Positions 27,658 to 37,054 of a DNA stretch of 64,000 bases are shown here, one piece after another (position 1 is the first letter of the stretch; every line of letters starts with the position of its first letter). A program made the translations under genes and the position numbers. Origin of the DNA: Palsa-504 sp963818225 (lineage in GTDB: Bacteria > Actinomycetota > Actinomycetes > Streptosporangiales > Streptosporangiaceae); contig CAWFRO010000015.1 of assembly GCA_963818225.1 (NCBI GenBank), positions 394,650-458,649 of the forward strand, written 5' to 3'. The notes under the pieces were generated by a model. The model was not told the origin of the DNA. It worked only from the letters and a program-made list of their open reading frames with translations, and did no database searches.

Positions 27658-27720
27658 GCTTTCATGATCATGGGCCTTTTCGGGCCGTGGGCTCACGCTT
27701 TGGCCCATGATCATGAAAGC
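27658..27720. terminator. Perfect 19-bp inverted repeat between convergent genes
   Basis: The arm GCTTTCATGATCATGGGCC (27658-27676) and its exact complement (27702-27720) flank a 25-base loop. The right arm contains the stop codon of the minus-strand gene. Each arm contains the palindrome TCATGATCA. It may act as a bidirectional terminator, but the arm symmetry is also compatible with a small mobile repeat. Confidence 0.6.
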
Positions 27721-28709
27721 GCCTCGTCGCACCCGCGCCCGCACGCGCGGGCAGAGCCCGTCCACCCGCGGCTTCGCAGCACCGCGGCCACGGCCCGCGC
27801 GGTATCGCATCGGCGATGGCCCAGGTCAAGCACTCCGAATCTGAGCGTGACGATGCCACTGACCGCATTGGCGTTGTCGCGACGCTTGTCCTGCCACTGC
27901 TCGTCGGCCGGGTGCGCCGCGGTCCCGTCGAGCTCGACGCACACCCCGAATGCCTCGTAGAGGTTGTCGAGATAACTATTGCCCGTACCCTGGCTTATCC
28001 GCGCCTGCCGGCGAGCCGCAGGCAGCCCGTGCGGACGTTCCACCCGGTGCACGTAGCGGTATTCCAGCACCGACAAGGCGCCACCCTCGGCGTCGCCGAG
28101 CGCGGCGGCGATCTCGCGGCGCCAGCGGATCTTCTTGCGGGCGGCCATGGCCACGCGGATCCGCTCCGCGGTCGTGCGCCTGCGGCCGATCGCCCGTGCT
28201 ATCCACGCGTAGGCGTCCTCGAAGGTCGCCGAGACCTCGATGAGGTCGAGCACCGTGTCCTCCACCCGGGTGCATGGCGGAAGCATGGCCGGGTGCCTGG
28301 TCCGCAGGATGGCATCTGATCTGTGGATGACGACACCGGGAATTCTCGCTCGCCGTCCGGGATGGCGCGCCGCCGGAACCGTTATCGCGATGACCGGACT
28401 GGGTTCGTCGATCAGACGGTGGCACTCGGCCGCCGTCTGATGGCTCAGGACGGCATCAGGCCCGGCCCTAAGCAGGGCGGCCCATAGCATCGTTCCTCGC
28501 GCCGGATCACCCGAGAAAGCTGCATAGACACCCCGGTGCAGCCGCTGCCACCGACCGCTGCGCATCCAGCTGCGCATCGTATCCGGATCGAGGGCGGCCT
28601 CGGCGCTCTGACGGCAGGCGATGGCATGCGCCTGGGCCACCAGCAGCTCACGGGATGACGGAGGCAGTTCGGCTGACACAAAAGCGATGCTGCCGGGCAG
28701 TGTACGCAT
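27711..28709 (-). CDS. AbiEi-antitoxin-like / DUF559 domain protein
   Basis: A 332-residue protein of a common actinobacterial family. The N-terminal part (SWMRSGRWQRLHRGVYA) resembles the winged-helix AbiEi antitoxin domain. The C-terminal part has a DUF559/Vsr-like nuclease fold signature (VELDGTAAHPADEQ followed by RRDN). The DUF559 fold is of the PD-(D/E)XK type, but activity is unproven. No AbiEii toxin gene is adjacent, so it is not a recognisable toxin-antitoxin pair. ATG 28709 is chosen; an upstream GTG/ATG-free extension is less likely. The stop lies inside the inverted repeat. Confidence 0.75.
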   Translation of the reverse strand: MRTLPGSIAFVSAELPPSSRELLVAQAHAIACRQSAEAALDPDTMRSWMRSGRWQRLHRGVYAAFSGDPARGTMLWAALLRAGPDAVLSHQTAAECHRLIDEPSPVIAITVPAARHPGRRARIPGVVIHRSDAILRTRHPAMLPPCTRVEDTVLDLIEVSATFEDAYAWIARAIGRRRTTAERIRVAMAARKKIRWRREIAAALGDAEGGALSVLEYRYVHRVERPHGLPAARRQARISQGTGNSYLDNLYEAFGVCVELDGTAAHPADEQWQDKRRDNANAVSGIVTLRFGVLDLGHRRCDTARAVAAVLRSRGWTGSARACGRGCDEALS

Positions 28710-28731
28710 CGCGAGACGAACGACCTTAGCC

Positions 28732-28770
28732 TGTGGATAACACGACAACGGGCGTCCGTCCTGTGGATAA
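28732..28770. promoter_or_regulatory. Two perfect DnaA-box sequences upstream of rarA
   Basis: TGTGGATAA (reverse complement of the consensus TTATCCACA) occurs at 28732-28740 and again at 28762-28770, each within CCTGTGGATAAC-like flanks, 30 bp apart. They lie in the divergent gap between the AbiEi-like gene and rarA. No AT-rich unwinding region is present, so this is more likely a DnaA regulatory site than an origin. Confidence 0.55.
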
Positions 28771-28824
28771 CCCGGTCAAATTGTCGTCGGTGTCGGGTAA
28801 CAGCGAGCGAGATAGGGTCTGAGG

Positions 28825-30208
28825 ATGGCCAGAGCCGTGCAGGGGGCTGGGGAGCCGGGCGGGCAGCCCGAGAGCCTGTTCGACGAGGCGGAGCACGCCG
28901 CGGCGGACGCGGCGGCGCCGCTCGCGGTCCGGATGCGGCCGCGCACCGTGGACGAGGTGATCGGGCAGCGGCACCTGACCGGCGAAGGCACGCCGTTCCG
29001 CAAGCTGATCGACAACGACGCTCCCATGTCGCTGCTGCTGTGGGGGCCGCCCGGCACCGGCAAGACCACGCTGGCGTACGTCGTCAGCCAGGTGACCAGG
29101 CGGCGATTCGTGGAGCTTTCCGCGGTCAATGCCGGGGTCAAGGACGTCCGCGCCGCGGTGGATGCCGCCCGCCGGGCGCTGGGGATGAGCGGCACGCAGA
29201 CCGTGCTGTTCATCGACGAAGTGCACCGGTTCTCCAAGACGCAGCAGGACGCCCTGCTCCCGGCGGTGGAGAACCGGTGGGTCTCGTTCATCGGTGCGAC
29301 CACCGAGAACCCGTTCTTCTCGGTCGTATCACCGCTGCTGTCCCGGTCGCTGCTGCTCACCCTGCAGCCGCTGTCCGATGACGACGTGCACGAGGTCATA
29401 GACCGGGCGCTGGACAGCCCGCGCGGCCTGGCCGGGTCGGTCACCCTGGACTCCGGCCGCGGCGGAGCATCTGGTCCATCTGGCGGGCGGCGACGCACGG
29501 CGGGCGCTCACCTACCTCGAGGCCGCCGCTCTCGGCGTGCCGGACGGCACGAACATCGACACTCCCGCACTGGAGCGCGCGGTGGACCGGGCCGCCGTCC
29601 GCTACGACCGGGACGGGGACCAGCACTACGACGTGATCAGCGCCTTCATCAAGTCGATGCGGGGCAGCGACGTTGACGCGGCGCTGCACTACCTGGCCCG
29701 GATGATCGAAGCGGGGGAGGACCCGCGGTTCATCGCCAGGCGGATAATCGTGCACGCCAGCGAGGACGTCGGCATGGCCGACCCCACCGCGCTGCTGACC
29801 GCGGTCGCCGCGGCGCAGGCGGTCGAGTTCGTCGGGCTCCCCGAAGCCCGGATCAACCTGGCCCAGGCGGTGATCCACATCTCGCTGGCGCCCAAGTCAA
29901 ACGCGGTGGTCAAAGCCATCGGCGCCGCCGGCGCTGACGTCCGGAACGGGCTAATAGGCGCTGTGCCAGCGCATCTGCGTGACGCGCACTATCCTGGGGC
30001 GGGCAAGGTGGGCCACGGCGATGGCTACCAGTACCCGCACGACTTCGACGGCGGTATCGTCGCGCAGCGGTACGCTCCCGACCCAGTGGCGGACCGCATC
30101 TACTACGAGCCGTCGGGACACGGCCAGGAGGCCCGGGTCGCCGAGCGCGCCGCGCGGATCCGGGCCATCCTCCGCCGGGGAAACGACGAGGAACAGGAAA
30201 AGTCATGA
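28825..30208 (+). pseudogene. rarA: Replication-associated recombination protein A (RarA/MgsA), one frameshift
   Basis: AAA+ ATPase related to clamp-loader subunits and acting at stalled replication forks. Walker A is GPPGTGKTT, Walker B is LFIDEVHR, and sensor 1 is GATTENPFFSV. The frame breaks near 29455. After LAGSVTLDS the reading becomes GRGGASGPSG, whereas one base away it continues as AAAEHLVHLAGGDARRALTY. It then reaches the C-terminal family block (SAFIKSMRGSDVDAALHYLA, YPHDFDGGIV). Joined, the product is about 461 residues, a normal length. A conserved gene with a single indel points to an assembly error. Confidence 0.88.
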
Positions 30209-30263
30209 GCGAGCCAGCGGGCCGTGGTGTATCCGGACCCCGGCGGCGAGCGGGGGACGCCGT

Positions 30264-30737
30264 ATGAACGTAGCGGAAGCGGCCGCGCTGATCGCCGCGG
30301 TCTTCTGGGCCCTGCTGGTCAGCGTCGGCGTCTTCGTGCTGTTCCGGCTGGGCCGGCTGATGGGCGAGTCCAGCCGGCTGATCGCGGACCTCCGTGAGCG
30401 CGGTGACGTGCTGCTGCAGCGGGCCCAGGTGGCCGTTGACGGGGCCCAAGGCGCCGTGGACCGGGCGGGCCGGCAGCTGGACCGCTCCGAGTCGGTCACG
30501 GCCAGCATGGACGAGCTCGGCGCCGGGATGGCCGAGCTCGCCGGGCAGGTGACCGCGCTGGCCGGGCTCGGCCGTGCCATCGCCGGCGGCCCGGTCGGCC
30601 GCGTCGGCGCGCTGGCCTACGGCGTCCGCCACGCCGTCGGCCTGCGCCGGGCCGGCCGCCGCGACGCGGCCGGCCGCACACTGCCCGGCCGCGTTGAGGA
30701 CCGCGGCGAGCTGGCCCGGAAGGGGAGGCCGAAGTGA
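30264..30737 (+). CDS. DUF948-like membrane-anchored protein
   Basis: A 157-residue protein with one N-terminal helix (EAAALIAAVFWALLVSVGVFVLF) and then an amphipathic helical region (ESSRLIADLRERGDVLLQRA), typical of DUF948 proteins found between rarA and alaS in actinobacteria. ATG 30264 follows GGGGGACG. Its stop overlaps the next gene's GTG. Function unknown. Confidence 0.82.
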   Translation: MNVAEAAALIAAVFWALLVSVGVFVLFRLGRLMGESSRLIADLRERGDVLLQRAQVAVDGAQGAVDRAGRQLDRSESVTASMDELGAGMAELAGQVTALAGLGRAIAGGPVGRVGALAYGVRHAVGLRRAGRRDAAGRTLPGRVEDRGELARKGRPK

Positions 30738-31075
30738 TCCGCCGCGGCTTCTGGCTGACGGCCGGCGCCGTGACCGGCATCTACGGCTACCGGCGTGTCT
30801 CCGCCGCCGGGCGAAGGCTGTCTGCCAGCCTTAACCTGGCAGGATCCGGGCCCGGCCCGGCGATCGGGCCCAGGCTGGCGCGCGAAGCCGGGCTGGGCCG
30901 CCGCGGTGTCATCCGCCTGGCCCGGGAGACCTACCGGTTCGGCCGCGACGTGCGGGAAGGCATGGACCTGTACCTGGCCCGGCCTCCCGCCCCCGCAGGC
31001 TTTACTACCCTCGCAACAGACGGCACCCTTACCACAGACCGCTCAACGAACCTCGAACCCAAGGATGGCCAGTGA
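30734..31075 (+). CDS. Small conserved actinobacterial protein before alaS
   Basis: A 113-residue protein beginning IRRGFWLTAGAVTGIYGYRR (short hydrophobic segment) with a basic middle (FGRDVREGMDLYLAR). The size and position between the DUF948 gene and alaS match a conserved hypothetical family. GTG 30734 overlaps the upstream stop, so the gene is coupled. No catalytic motif is seen. Confidence 0.75.
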   Translation: MIRRGFWLTAGAVTGIYGYRRVSAAGRRLSASLNLAGSGPGPAIGPRLAREAGLGRRGVIRLARETYRFGRDVREGMDLYLARPPAPAGFTTLATDGTLTTDRSTNLEPKDGQ

Positions 31076-33792
31076 TGGAGTCGGCAGAGATCGCCCGCCG
31101 CTTCCTCGACTACTTCAAGCAGCAAGGGCACGCCATCGTGCCTTCGGCCAGCCTGGTCGCCGATGATCCCACGGTGCTGTTCGTCATCGCGGGCATGCAG
31201 CCGTTCAAGCCGTACCTGCTGGGCCAGCAGACGCCGCCGTGGCGGCGCGTGGCAGACGTGCAGAAGTGCGTGCGCACGCTCGACATCGAGGAGGTCGGCA
31301 AGACCACCCGGCACGCCACGTTCTTCCAGATGCTCGGCAACTGGTCGTTCGGCGATTACTTCAAGGAAGGCGCGATCACCTACGCCTGGGATCTGCTGAC
31401 CAAGTCCGAGGCCGACGGCGGCTTCGGCTTCCCGGAAAGCAAGCTGTGGGCTACGGTCCTGCACGACGACGACGAGGCGTACGCGATCTGGCGGGACCGC
31501 ATCGGCCTGCCCGAAAGCCGCATCCAGCGCCGCGGCCTGACCGACAACTACTGGCACATGGGCGTACCAGGCCCGGGCGGCCCGTGCTCGGAGATCTACT
31601 ACGACCGCGGCCCGGACTACGGCCGGGACGGCGGCCCGGAAGCGGACGAGGACCGCTTCCTCGAGGTCTGGAACCTGGTCTTCATGCAGGATCAGCTGAG
31701 CAAGGTCCGGGCCAAGGACGACTTCGACATCGAGGGGCCGCTTCCGTCGAAGAACGTCGACACCGGGATGGGCCTGGAGCGGATGGCGTCCATCCTGCAG
31801 GGCGTGGACAACCTGTACGAGATCGACACCACCTGGAAGATCCTGGACCGGGCCGCAGAGCTGACCGAGCAGGACTACGGCCGGGAGGCCAAGGCCGACG
31901 TGGCCCTGCGCGTCATCGCTGACCACGTGCGCAGCGCGGTCATGCTCATCGAGGACGGCGTGCTGCCCGGCAACGAAGGCCGTGGCTACGTGCTGCGCCG
32001 CATCATGCGGCGCAGCATCAGGAACCTCCGCCTGCTGTCCGGCTCCCAGCGCGGCGGAGGCACGAACCCCGGCGAGCACTTCATGCACGACCTCACCACC
32101 GTCGCCATCGAGGCCATGGCGCCGCTGTACCCCGAGCTGCGCCGCGACGCGCCGAACATCCTCACCGTCATGGAAGGCGAGGAAGCCGCGTTCAGCACCA
32201 CCTTGCGTACCGGCACGGCGATCTTCGAGGTGGCGGTCGAGGAGAACAAGCGCAAGAACGTACCCAGCATCTCCGGCACCCAGGCCTTCCAGCTGCACGA
32301 CACATACGGCTTCCCGATCGACCTGACCCTGGAGATGGCGGCCGAGCAGGGCCTGTCCGTCGATGAGGACGGGTTCCGGCGGCTGATGGCCGAGCAGAAA
32401 GACCGCGCCCGGCGCGACGCGGCGGAGAAGAAGACCGGCAACGTCGACGTCTCGGTGTTCGCCGACATGCTCGAGCGGTCCGGCTCGGTCGCCTTCACCG
32501 GCTACGACGTGATCACCGGCGAGGCCACGGTCCTCGGCCTGCTGGTCGACGGGATCCCGGTGCGGAGTGCGGGCGCGGGCACCGAGCTCGACGTGATACT
32601 GGACCGCACCCCGTTCTACGCCGAAGGCGGCGGTCAGCTCGCCGATTCCGGTGTCATCACCGTGGACGGGGGCGTGGTGGACGTCGCCGACGTGCAGACC
32701 CCGCTGGCCGGCCTCGTCGTGCACCGCGGCCGGGTCAGGTCCGGCGAGATCGTCACCGGCGTGCCCGCGCACGCGGAGATCGACATCGAGCGCCGCCGGG
32801 CGCTGTCCCGCTCGCACACCGCGACCCACCTCGTGCACCGCGCGCTGCGCAACGCGCTGGGAGAGACGGCGGCCCAGGCGGGCTCGGAGAACTCGCCCGG
32901 CAGGCTCAGGTTCGACTTCACCGCCCAGGGCGCGGTGCCGCTCTCGGTGCTCCGGGACGCTGAGGACGAGGTCAACGCGGTGCTGGTCGACGACCTGGAC
33001 GTGCAGGCCTACTACACCTCCCAGGAGGAGGCCCGCGAGATGGGCGCGCTGGCCCTGTTCGGGGAGAAGTACGGCGACCGGGTCCGGGTGGTCGAGGTCG
33101 GCGACTACTCGCGGGAGCTCTGCGGCGGCACCCACGTCGTCCGGTCCGGCCAGCTCGGCCTGGTCAAGGTCCTGGGTGAGGCGTCCATCGGCTCGGGCGT
33201 GCGCCGCATCGAGGCGCTGGTGGGCCTCGACGCGTTCCGGTTCCTGGCCCGCGAGAGCGTGCTGGTCAGCCAGCTGAGCGACCAGCTCAAGGCGCCGCGC
33301 GACCAGCTGCCGGAGCGGATCTCCGGCGTGCTGACCAGGCTCAGGGACGCCGAACGGGAACTGCAGCGGCTGCGGGCCGCCCGGCTGCTCGAGTCGGGCG
33401 AGCAGATCGCGGCCAGCGCGGAGGACATCAGCGGGATGGCCTTCGTCGCGCACCGCGTGCCCGACGGGACCGACCCGGACGACATCCGCAAGCTCGCGCT
33501 CGACGTGCGCGGCCGGGTGCCGCGCAGCCGTCCGGCGGTGGTCATGATCGTCGGCGTGCCCGCTGACCGTCCGGTCGTGGTCATCGCGGTCAACGAGGCG
33601 GGCCGGGGCTTCGGGCTGTCGGCCGGCCAGCTGGTCGGGACCGCGGCCCGCGCGCTCGGCGGCGGCGGCGGCGGCCGGCCGGACGTCGCCCAGGGCGGCG
33701 GCGCGGCCATCACGCCGGGCTCGAGCGTCATCGATGAGGCATTCGCGGCTGTCCGTACCGCTTTGCGGGACATCCACGGGTCCGCTGGGTAG
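31075..33792 (+). CDS. alaS: Alanyl-tRNA synthetase
   Basis: Class II synthetase of 905 residues that charges tRNA-Ala. The N-terminal catalytic core runs from MESAEIARRFLDYF to the tRNA-binding region. The editing domain has the zinc-binding SHTATHLVH and CGGTHVV motifs. The C-terminal oligomerisation domain follows (DVRGRVPRSRPAVVMIVG, glycine-rich GGGGGGRPDVAQGG). ATG 31075 matches family starts; GTG 31072 is one codon earlier. It overlaps the stop of the preceding gene. Confidence 0.96.
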   Translation: MESAEIARRFLDYFKQQGHAIVPSASLVADDPTVLFVIAGMQPFKPYLLGQQTPPWRRVADVQKCVRTLDIEEVGKTTRHATFFQMLGNWSFGDYFKEGAITYAWDLLTKSEADGGFGFPESKLWATVLHDDDEAYAIWRDRIGLPESRIQRRGLTDNYWHMGVPGPGGPCSEIYYDRGPDYGRDGGPEADEDRFLEVWNLVFMQDQLSKVRAKDDFDIEGPLPSKNVDTGMGLERMASILQGVDNLYEIDTTWKILDRAAELTEQDYGREAKADVALRVIADHVRSAVMLIEDGVLPGNEGRGYVLRRIMRRSIRNLRLLSGSQRGGGTNPGEHFMHDLTTVAIEAMAPLYPELRRDAPNILTVMEGEEAAFSTTLRTGTAIFEVAVEENKRKNVPSISGTQAFQLHDTYGFPIDLTLEMAAEQGLSVDEDGFRRLMAEQKDRARRDAAEKKTGNVDVSVFADMLERSGSVAFTGYDVITGEATVLGLLVDGIPVRSAGAGTELDVILDRTPFYAEGGGQLADSGVITVDGGVVDVADVQTPLAGLVVHRGRVRSGEIVTGVPAHAEIDIERRRALSRSHTATHLVHRALRNALGETAAQAGSENSPGRLRFDFTAQGAVPLSVLRDAEDEVNAVLVDDLDVQAYYTSQEEAREMGALALFGEKYGDRVRVVEVGDYSRELCGGTHVVRSGQLGLVKVLGEASIGSGVRRIEALVGLDAFRFLARESVLVSQLSDQLKAPRDQLPERISGVLTRLRDAERELQRLRAARLLESGEQIAASAEDISGMAFVAHRVPDGTDPDDIRKLALDVRGRVPRSRPAVVMIVGVPADRPVVVIAVNEAGRGFGLSAGQLVGTAARALGGGGGGRPDVAQGGGAAITPGSSVIDEAFAAVRTALRDIHGSAG

Positions 33793-33801
33793 CGTATTGC
33801 C

Positions 33802-34440
33802 ATGTCACTGCGCCCCAGCGGGGCCTCGTCTCGCCCTGCCGGGGCATCGGCCCCGCAGACCCATGAACCCCCCGCCGCCATCACCGCCGGACAAGCCGTC
33901 GCCGCCGGACCCGGCGGACCCGGTGGACCTGCTGAACCCGCAGGACGGGCCCGCTCGGTGAGGGCCGGTGTGCGCCTGGCCGTCGACGTCGGCTCGGTCC
34001 GGATCGGGGTGGCCCGCAGTGACCCGGGCGGCGTGCTGGCCAGCCCGCTGACGGTGGTCCGGTCCGGCCCCGGGGACCTGGACACGCTGGCCACCCTGGC
34101 GGGCAGCGCCGAGGCGATCGAGGTCATCGTGGGCCTGCCCACCTCACTGTCCGGCCGCGAGGGCGCCGCCGCGGCCGCCGCGCGCAGCTTCGCCGCGGAG
34201 CTGGCCGGGCGGCTCGCCCCCGTCCCGGTACGGCTGGTCGACGAGCGGTTCACCACCACCCAGGCCCATGAGGCGCTGCGCCGCGGCGGGAAGGACTCAC
34301 GCGCCCGCCGGTCCGTCGTCGATGCCGCGGCCGCCGCCGTGCTGCTGCAAGCCGCCCTGGACGCCGAACGCGCCACCGGGCGGCCGCCGGGCCAGCTCGT
34401 CGCCGCGGTCGGCGGAACGGGCGGGGGCGCGTGCGCATGA
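33802..34440 (+). CDS. ruvX: Putative pre-16S rRNA nuclease / Holliday junction resolvase-like RuvX (YqgF)
   Basis: RNase H-fold protein linked to 16S rRNA 5'-end maturation. The core is RLAVDVGSVRIGVARSDPGG, EVIVGLPTSLSGREG and VPVRLVDERFTTTQAHEAL, with acidic catalytic positions present. The open frame starts at ATG 33802 and includes a Pro/Gly/Ala-rich stretch of about 50 residues unlike the family. GTG 33958 would give the usual length of about 160, so the true start may be there. The stop overlaps the mltG ATG. Confidence 0.88.
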   Translation: MSLRPSGASSRPAGASAPQTHEPPAAITAGQAVAAGPGGPGGPAEPAGRARSVRAGVRLAVDVGSVRIGVARSDPGGVLASPLTVVRSGPGDLDTLATLAGSAEAIEVIVGLPTSLSGREGAAAAAARSFAAELAGRLAPVPVRLVDERFTTTQAHEALRRGGKDSRARRSVVDAAAAAVLLQAALDAERATGRPPGQLVAAVGGTGGGACA

Positions 34441-35987
34441 CCGACAACGAAAGCAACTGGCCCCCCGGCCAGCGCGATCCCAGGCTGTTCCAGCCTCCCC
34501 GTCCGATGGAGCCGCCCCCGCCGCTGCACCACGACCCCCGCGCCGGTGATCCGCGGTCCGCCGATCCGCAGCGCGCCGGGGACTCGCCGTGGCGCCGGAC
34601 CCAGCGGCATTCCCGCCCCGAGGGCGCCGGGTGGCAACCCGCCACGCCCGAGGCATCCCAGCCCGCCGGATGGCAACCCGCGACGCCCGAGGGCGCCGGG
34701 TGGCAACCCGCCACGCCCGCGCCTGCCGGGCCGGGAGCAGGCCCGGGGCCCGGTGAGTATCGCGGCGGCGACCCCGAGCCGTATCGCCAGCCCGATGAGG
34801 GCGACTATGACACCGGCGGCAGGTTCGTCCCCGGGTTCGGCGATTACGCCGAAGAGGACTACCACGCCGAGCCGCCCCGCCGCGGCCGGGCCGCCCGAGG
34901 CCGGTCCGCCCCGCCCCCGGGCCCGCCGCGCCGCCCGCGGCGGCGCCGGTTCCGCTGGATCGCCCCGCTGGCTGCCCTGGCCGTCATCCTGATCCCGATC
35001 GCCGTCGGCGGCGCCTATGCCTACAGCTTCTACATGAGCAAGTACCACCCGGCCGACTACTCCGGCGCGGGCACCGGCCGCGTCGTGGTCCAGATCCCCT
35101 CCGGCGCCACGCCGACCAGCCTGGGGCCGGAGCTGACCAAGCTCGGGGTGGTGGCCAGCGCCCGGGCGTTCGTCCTGGCCGCTGAGCACAGCTCGAACCA
35201 GGACGCCCTGCTGCCCGGCTTCTACGGCGTCCACCTGCACATGCAGGCGACGCAGGCCTACGCGCTGCTGATCGACCCGCAGAACCTGGTGCAGGTCACG
35301 GTGACCATTCCGGAGGGCTGGCGGCTCAGCCAGATCGTCGCCTACCTCGGCGCCAAATCCGGCATCCCGGCCGCCAACTACCAGACGGTCCTCAAGGACC
35401 CGGCCAAGCTGAGCCTGCCGGCTTACGCCGGCGGGAAGGCCGAGGGCTACCTGTTCCCCGCCACCTACGAGGTGCAGCCGCACGAGACCGCGCTCGGTGT
35501 GCTGGCCGGAATGGTCCAGCGGTTCGACCAGGAGGCGGCGGCGATCAACCTGCCCGCGGCCGCCGCGCAGGTCCACCTGACCCAAAGCCAGGTCATCACC
35601 ATGGCCAGCCTGGTCGAGGCCGAAGGGGGCCGGATCTCGGACTACCCGAAGATCGCCCGGGTGATCTACAACCGGCTGGCGCAGGGCATCCCGCTCCAGC
35701 TGGACAGCACGGTCCTGTACGGGCTGAACACCTACGGCATCATCGCCAGCGACGCTCAGCTCAACAGCCCCTCGCCATACAACACGTACCGGCACAAGGG
35801 CCTCACCCCGGGGCCCATCGACAGCCCAGGAGACGCCGCTATCAAGGCCGTGCTGCATCCCGCCGCCGGGAACTGGCTGTACTTTGTGACGGTGAATCCC
35901 AAGACCGGCGAGACCCTGTTCACCTCGAGCCAGGCGCAGTTCGAGCAGTTCCGTGCCGAACTCGAGCACAACCTCGGGCAGGGCTGA
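34437..35987 (+). CDS. mltG: Endolytic transglycosylase MltG (YceG-like)
   Basis: Membrane-anchored murein lytic transglycosylase that cuts nascent glycan strands. A long Pro-rich cytoplasmic N-terminus contains three GWQPATP repeats. A helix follows (FRWIAPLAALAVILIPIAVG), then the extracytoplasmic YceG domain. The catalytic Glu is in ITMASLVEAEG. Other blocks are VIYNRLAQGIPLQLDSTVLYG and GPIDSPGDAAIKAVLHP. The total is 516 residues. ATG 34437 overlaps the ruvX stop (ATGA). The alaS-ruvX-mltG-aroE order is conserved. Confidence 0.93.
   Translation: MTDNESNWPPGQRDPRLFQPPRPMEPPPPLHHDPRAGDPRSADPQRAGDSPWRRTQRHSRPEGAGWQPATPEASQPAGWQPATPEGAGWQPATPAPAGPGAGPGPGEYRGGDPEPYRQPDEGDYDTGGRFVPGFGDYAEEDYHAEPPRRGRAARGRSAPPPGPPRRPRRRRFRWIAPLAALAVILIPIAVGGAYAYSFYMSKYHPADYSGAGTGRVVVQIPSGATPTSLGPELTKLGVVASARAFVLAAEHSSNQDALLPGFYGVHLHMQATQAYALLIDPQNLVQVTVTIPEGWRLSQIVAYLGAKSGIPAANYQTVLKDPAKLSLPAYAGGKAEGYLFPATYEVQPHETALGVLAGMVQRFDQEAAAINLPAAAAQVHLTQSQVITMASLVEAEGGRISDYPKIARVIYNRLAQGIPLQLDSTVLYGLNTYGIIASDAQLNSPSPYNTYRHKGLTPGPIDSPGDAAIKAVLHPAAGNWLYFVTVNPKTGETLFTSSQAQFEQFRAELEHNLGQG
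34621..34713 (+). repeat. In-frame repeats in mltG encoding GWQPATP
   Basis: Three copies of a unit near GGGTGGCAACCCGCCACGCC lie within the disordered N-terminal region of MltG. The array is in frame. Confidence 0.7.
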
Positions 35988-35989
35988 TC

Positions 35990-36829
35990 ATGCCGGACAC
36001 GGCGGCAGTCCTCGGCTCGCCGATCGCCCACTCGCTGTCGCCCGTGCTGCACACGGCCGCGTACGCCGCGCTCGGCCTGGACGGCTGGACCTACTCTGCG
36101 ATCGAGTGCGACGAGGCGGCCCTGCCCGGGCTGCTCGCCTCGTGCGACAGCCGGTGGGCAGGCCTGTCGCTGACCATGCCGCTCAAGCGCGCGGTGCTGC
36201 CGCTGCTCGACTGGACCGAGCCGCTGGCCGTCGAGGTCGGCGGGGTCAACACGGTGGTGTTCTCCGGCGGGCAGCGGCACGGCTACAACACCGACGTGCC
36301 CGGCATGACGGCAGCCCTGGTCGGGGCCGGGGTGACCGCCCCGCCGGGCGCTACCGTCCTCGGCGCGGGCGCGACGGCCTGTGCCGCACTCGCTGCCCTG
36401 CGCGCGCTCGGGCTGGCCGCCGTCGTGGTCCAGGTCCGTGATCAGGCCCGGGCCGGTGACCTGCAGGCTGCCGCGCGCCGCCTGGACCTGGCGGTCGAGC
36501 TGCGCCCGTTCGGTTCCCCGGTCCGCGACGGTGATCTGCTGGTCTCCACCGTCCCGCCCGGCGCGGCCGATTTTTTTGCCGAACGTGTCAGTGATCCTCG
36601 CGCCCGCCCATGTGCCGTGCTTGATGTGGTGTACAGCCCCTGGCCCACCACGCTGGCCGCGGCCGCGGCCCAGTCCGGCATCGCCGTGGTCAGCGGTTTC
36701 GACCTTCTTCTCGACCAGGCGGCCCGCCAGGTCGAGCTGATGACCGGCTGCCAGCCGGCCCCCCTCGAGCCCATGCGTGCCGCCGGCCTGGCCGAACTAG
36801 CCCGCCGCTCCGCCCTCACCGCCCGCTGA
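35990..36829 (+). CDS. aroE: Shikimate dehydrogenase
   Basis: NADP-dependent reduction of 3-dehydroshikimate to shikimate in aromatic amino-acid synthesis. The substrate-binding GSPIAHSLSPVLHTAAY, the catalytic Lys in LSLTMPLKRA and the Asp of YNTDVPGM are present. The nucleotide-binding GAGATACAALAAL and the C-terminal SGFDLLLDQAARQVELMTG are also visible. It is 279 residues long. It begins two bases after the mltG stop. Confidence 0.93.
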   Translation: MPDTAAVLGSPIAHSLSPVLHTAAYAALGLDGWTYSAIECDEAALPGLLASCDSRWAGLSLTMPLKRAVLPLLDWTEPLAVEVGGVNTVVFSGGQRHGYNTDVPGMTAALVGAGVTAPPGATVLGAGATACAALAALRALGLAAVVVQVRDQARAGDLQAAARRLDLAVELRPFGSPVRDGDLLVSTVPPGAADFFAERVSDPRARPCAVLDVVYSPWPTTLAAAAAQSGIAVVSGFDLLLDQAARQVELMTGCQPAPLEPMRAAGLAELARRSALTAR

Positions 36830-36970
36830 TCCCGCCCGCGCCGTCGCCCGTCCCCCGCGCTGCTCGCTCTCGCCCGGGTCGGCTCTGGCCGGACGGATGG
36901 ACAGGACCAGGCCGGGCCAGATCACGCGGACAGGATGCTGGTGGCCTACCGAGACATCCCGCGGGCCTGA

Positions 36971-37041
36971 GCCCCGGCGTTCGCCCCGGCCCAGCCCCGG
37001 CGTTCGCCCCGGCCTAGCCCCGGCGTTCGCCCTGGCTCAGC
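36971..37041. repeat. Three 23-bp tandem repeats after aroE
   Basis: About three copies of a unit near CCCCGGCGTTCGCCCCGGCCTAG fill part of the 283-bp aroE-arsR gap. The rest of the gap holds the operator described next. Confidence 0.8.
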
Positions 37042-37054
37042 TCCGGCCGGTCTA

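Noticed and set aside
27711..28709. Toxin-antitoxin system based on the AbiEi-like protein
   Set aside because: No AbiEii nucleotidyltransferase toxin or any other toxin gene is adjacent.
28732..28824. Replication origin at the paired DnaA boxes
   Set aside because: Only two boxes, no AT-rich unwinding element and no dnaA/dnaN neighbours.
30931..33777. 948-codon minus-strand frame opposite alaS
   Set aside because: Composition (His/Asp/Val-rich repeats) is typical of antisense to high-GC genes; alaS is certain.
34621..34713. Mobile element or phase-variation site in mltG
   Set aside because: Repeats are in frame and short, and lie in a Pro-rich disordered region where such expansions are common.
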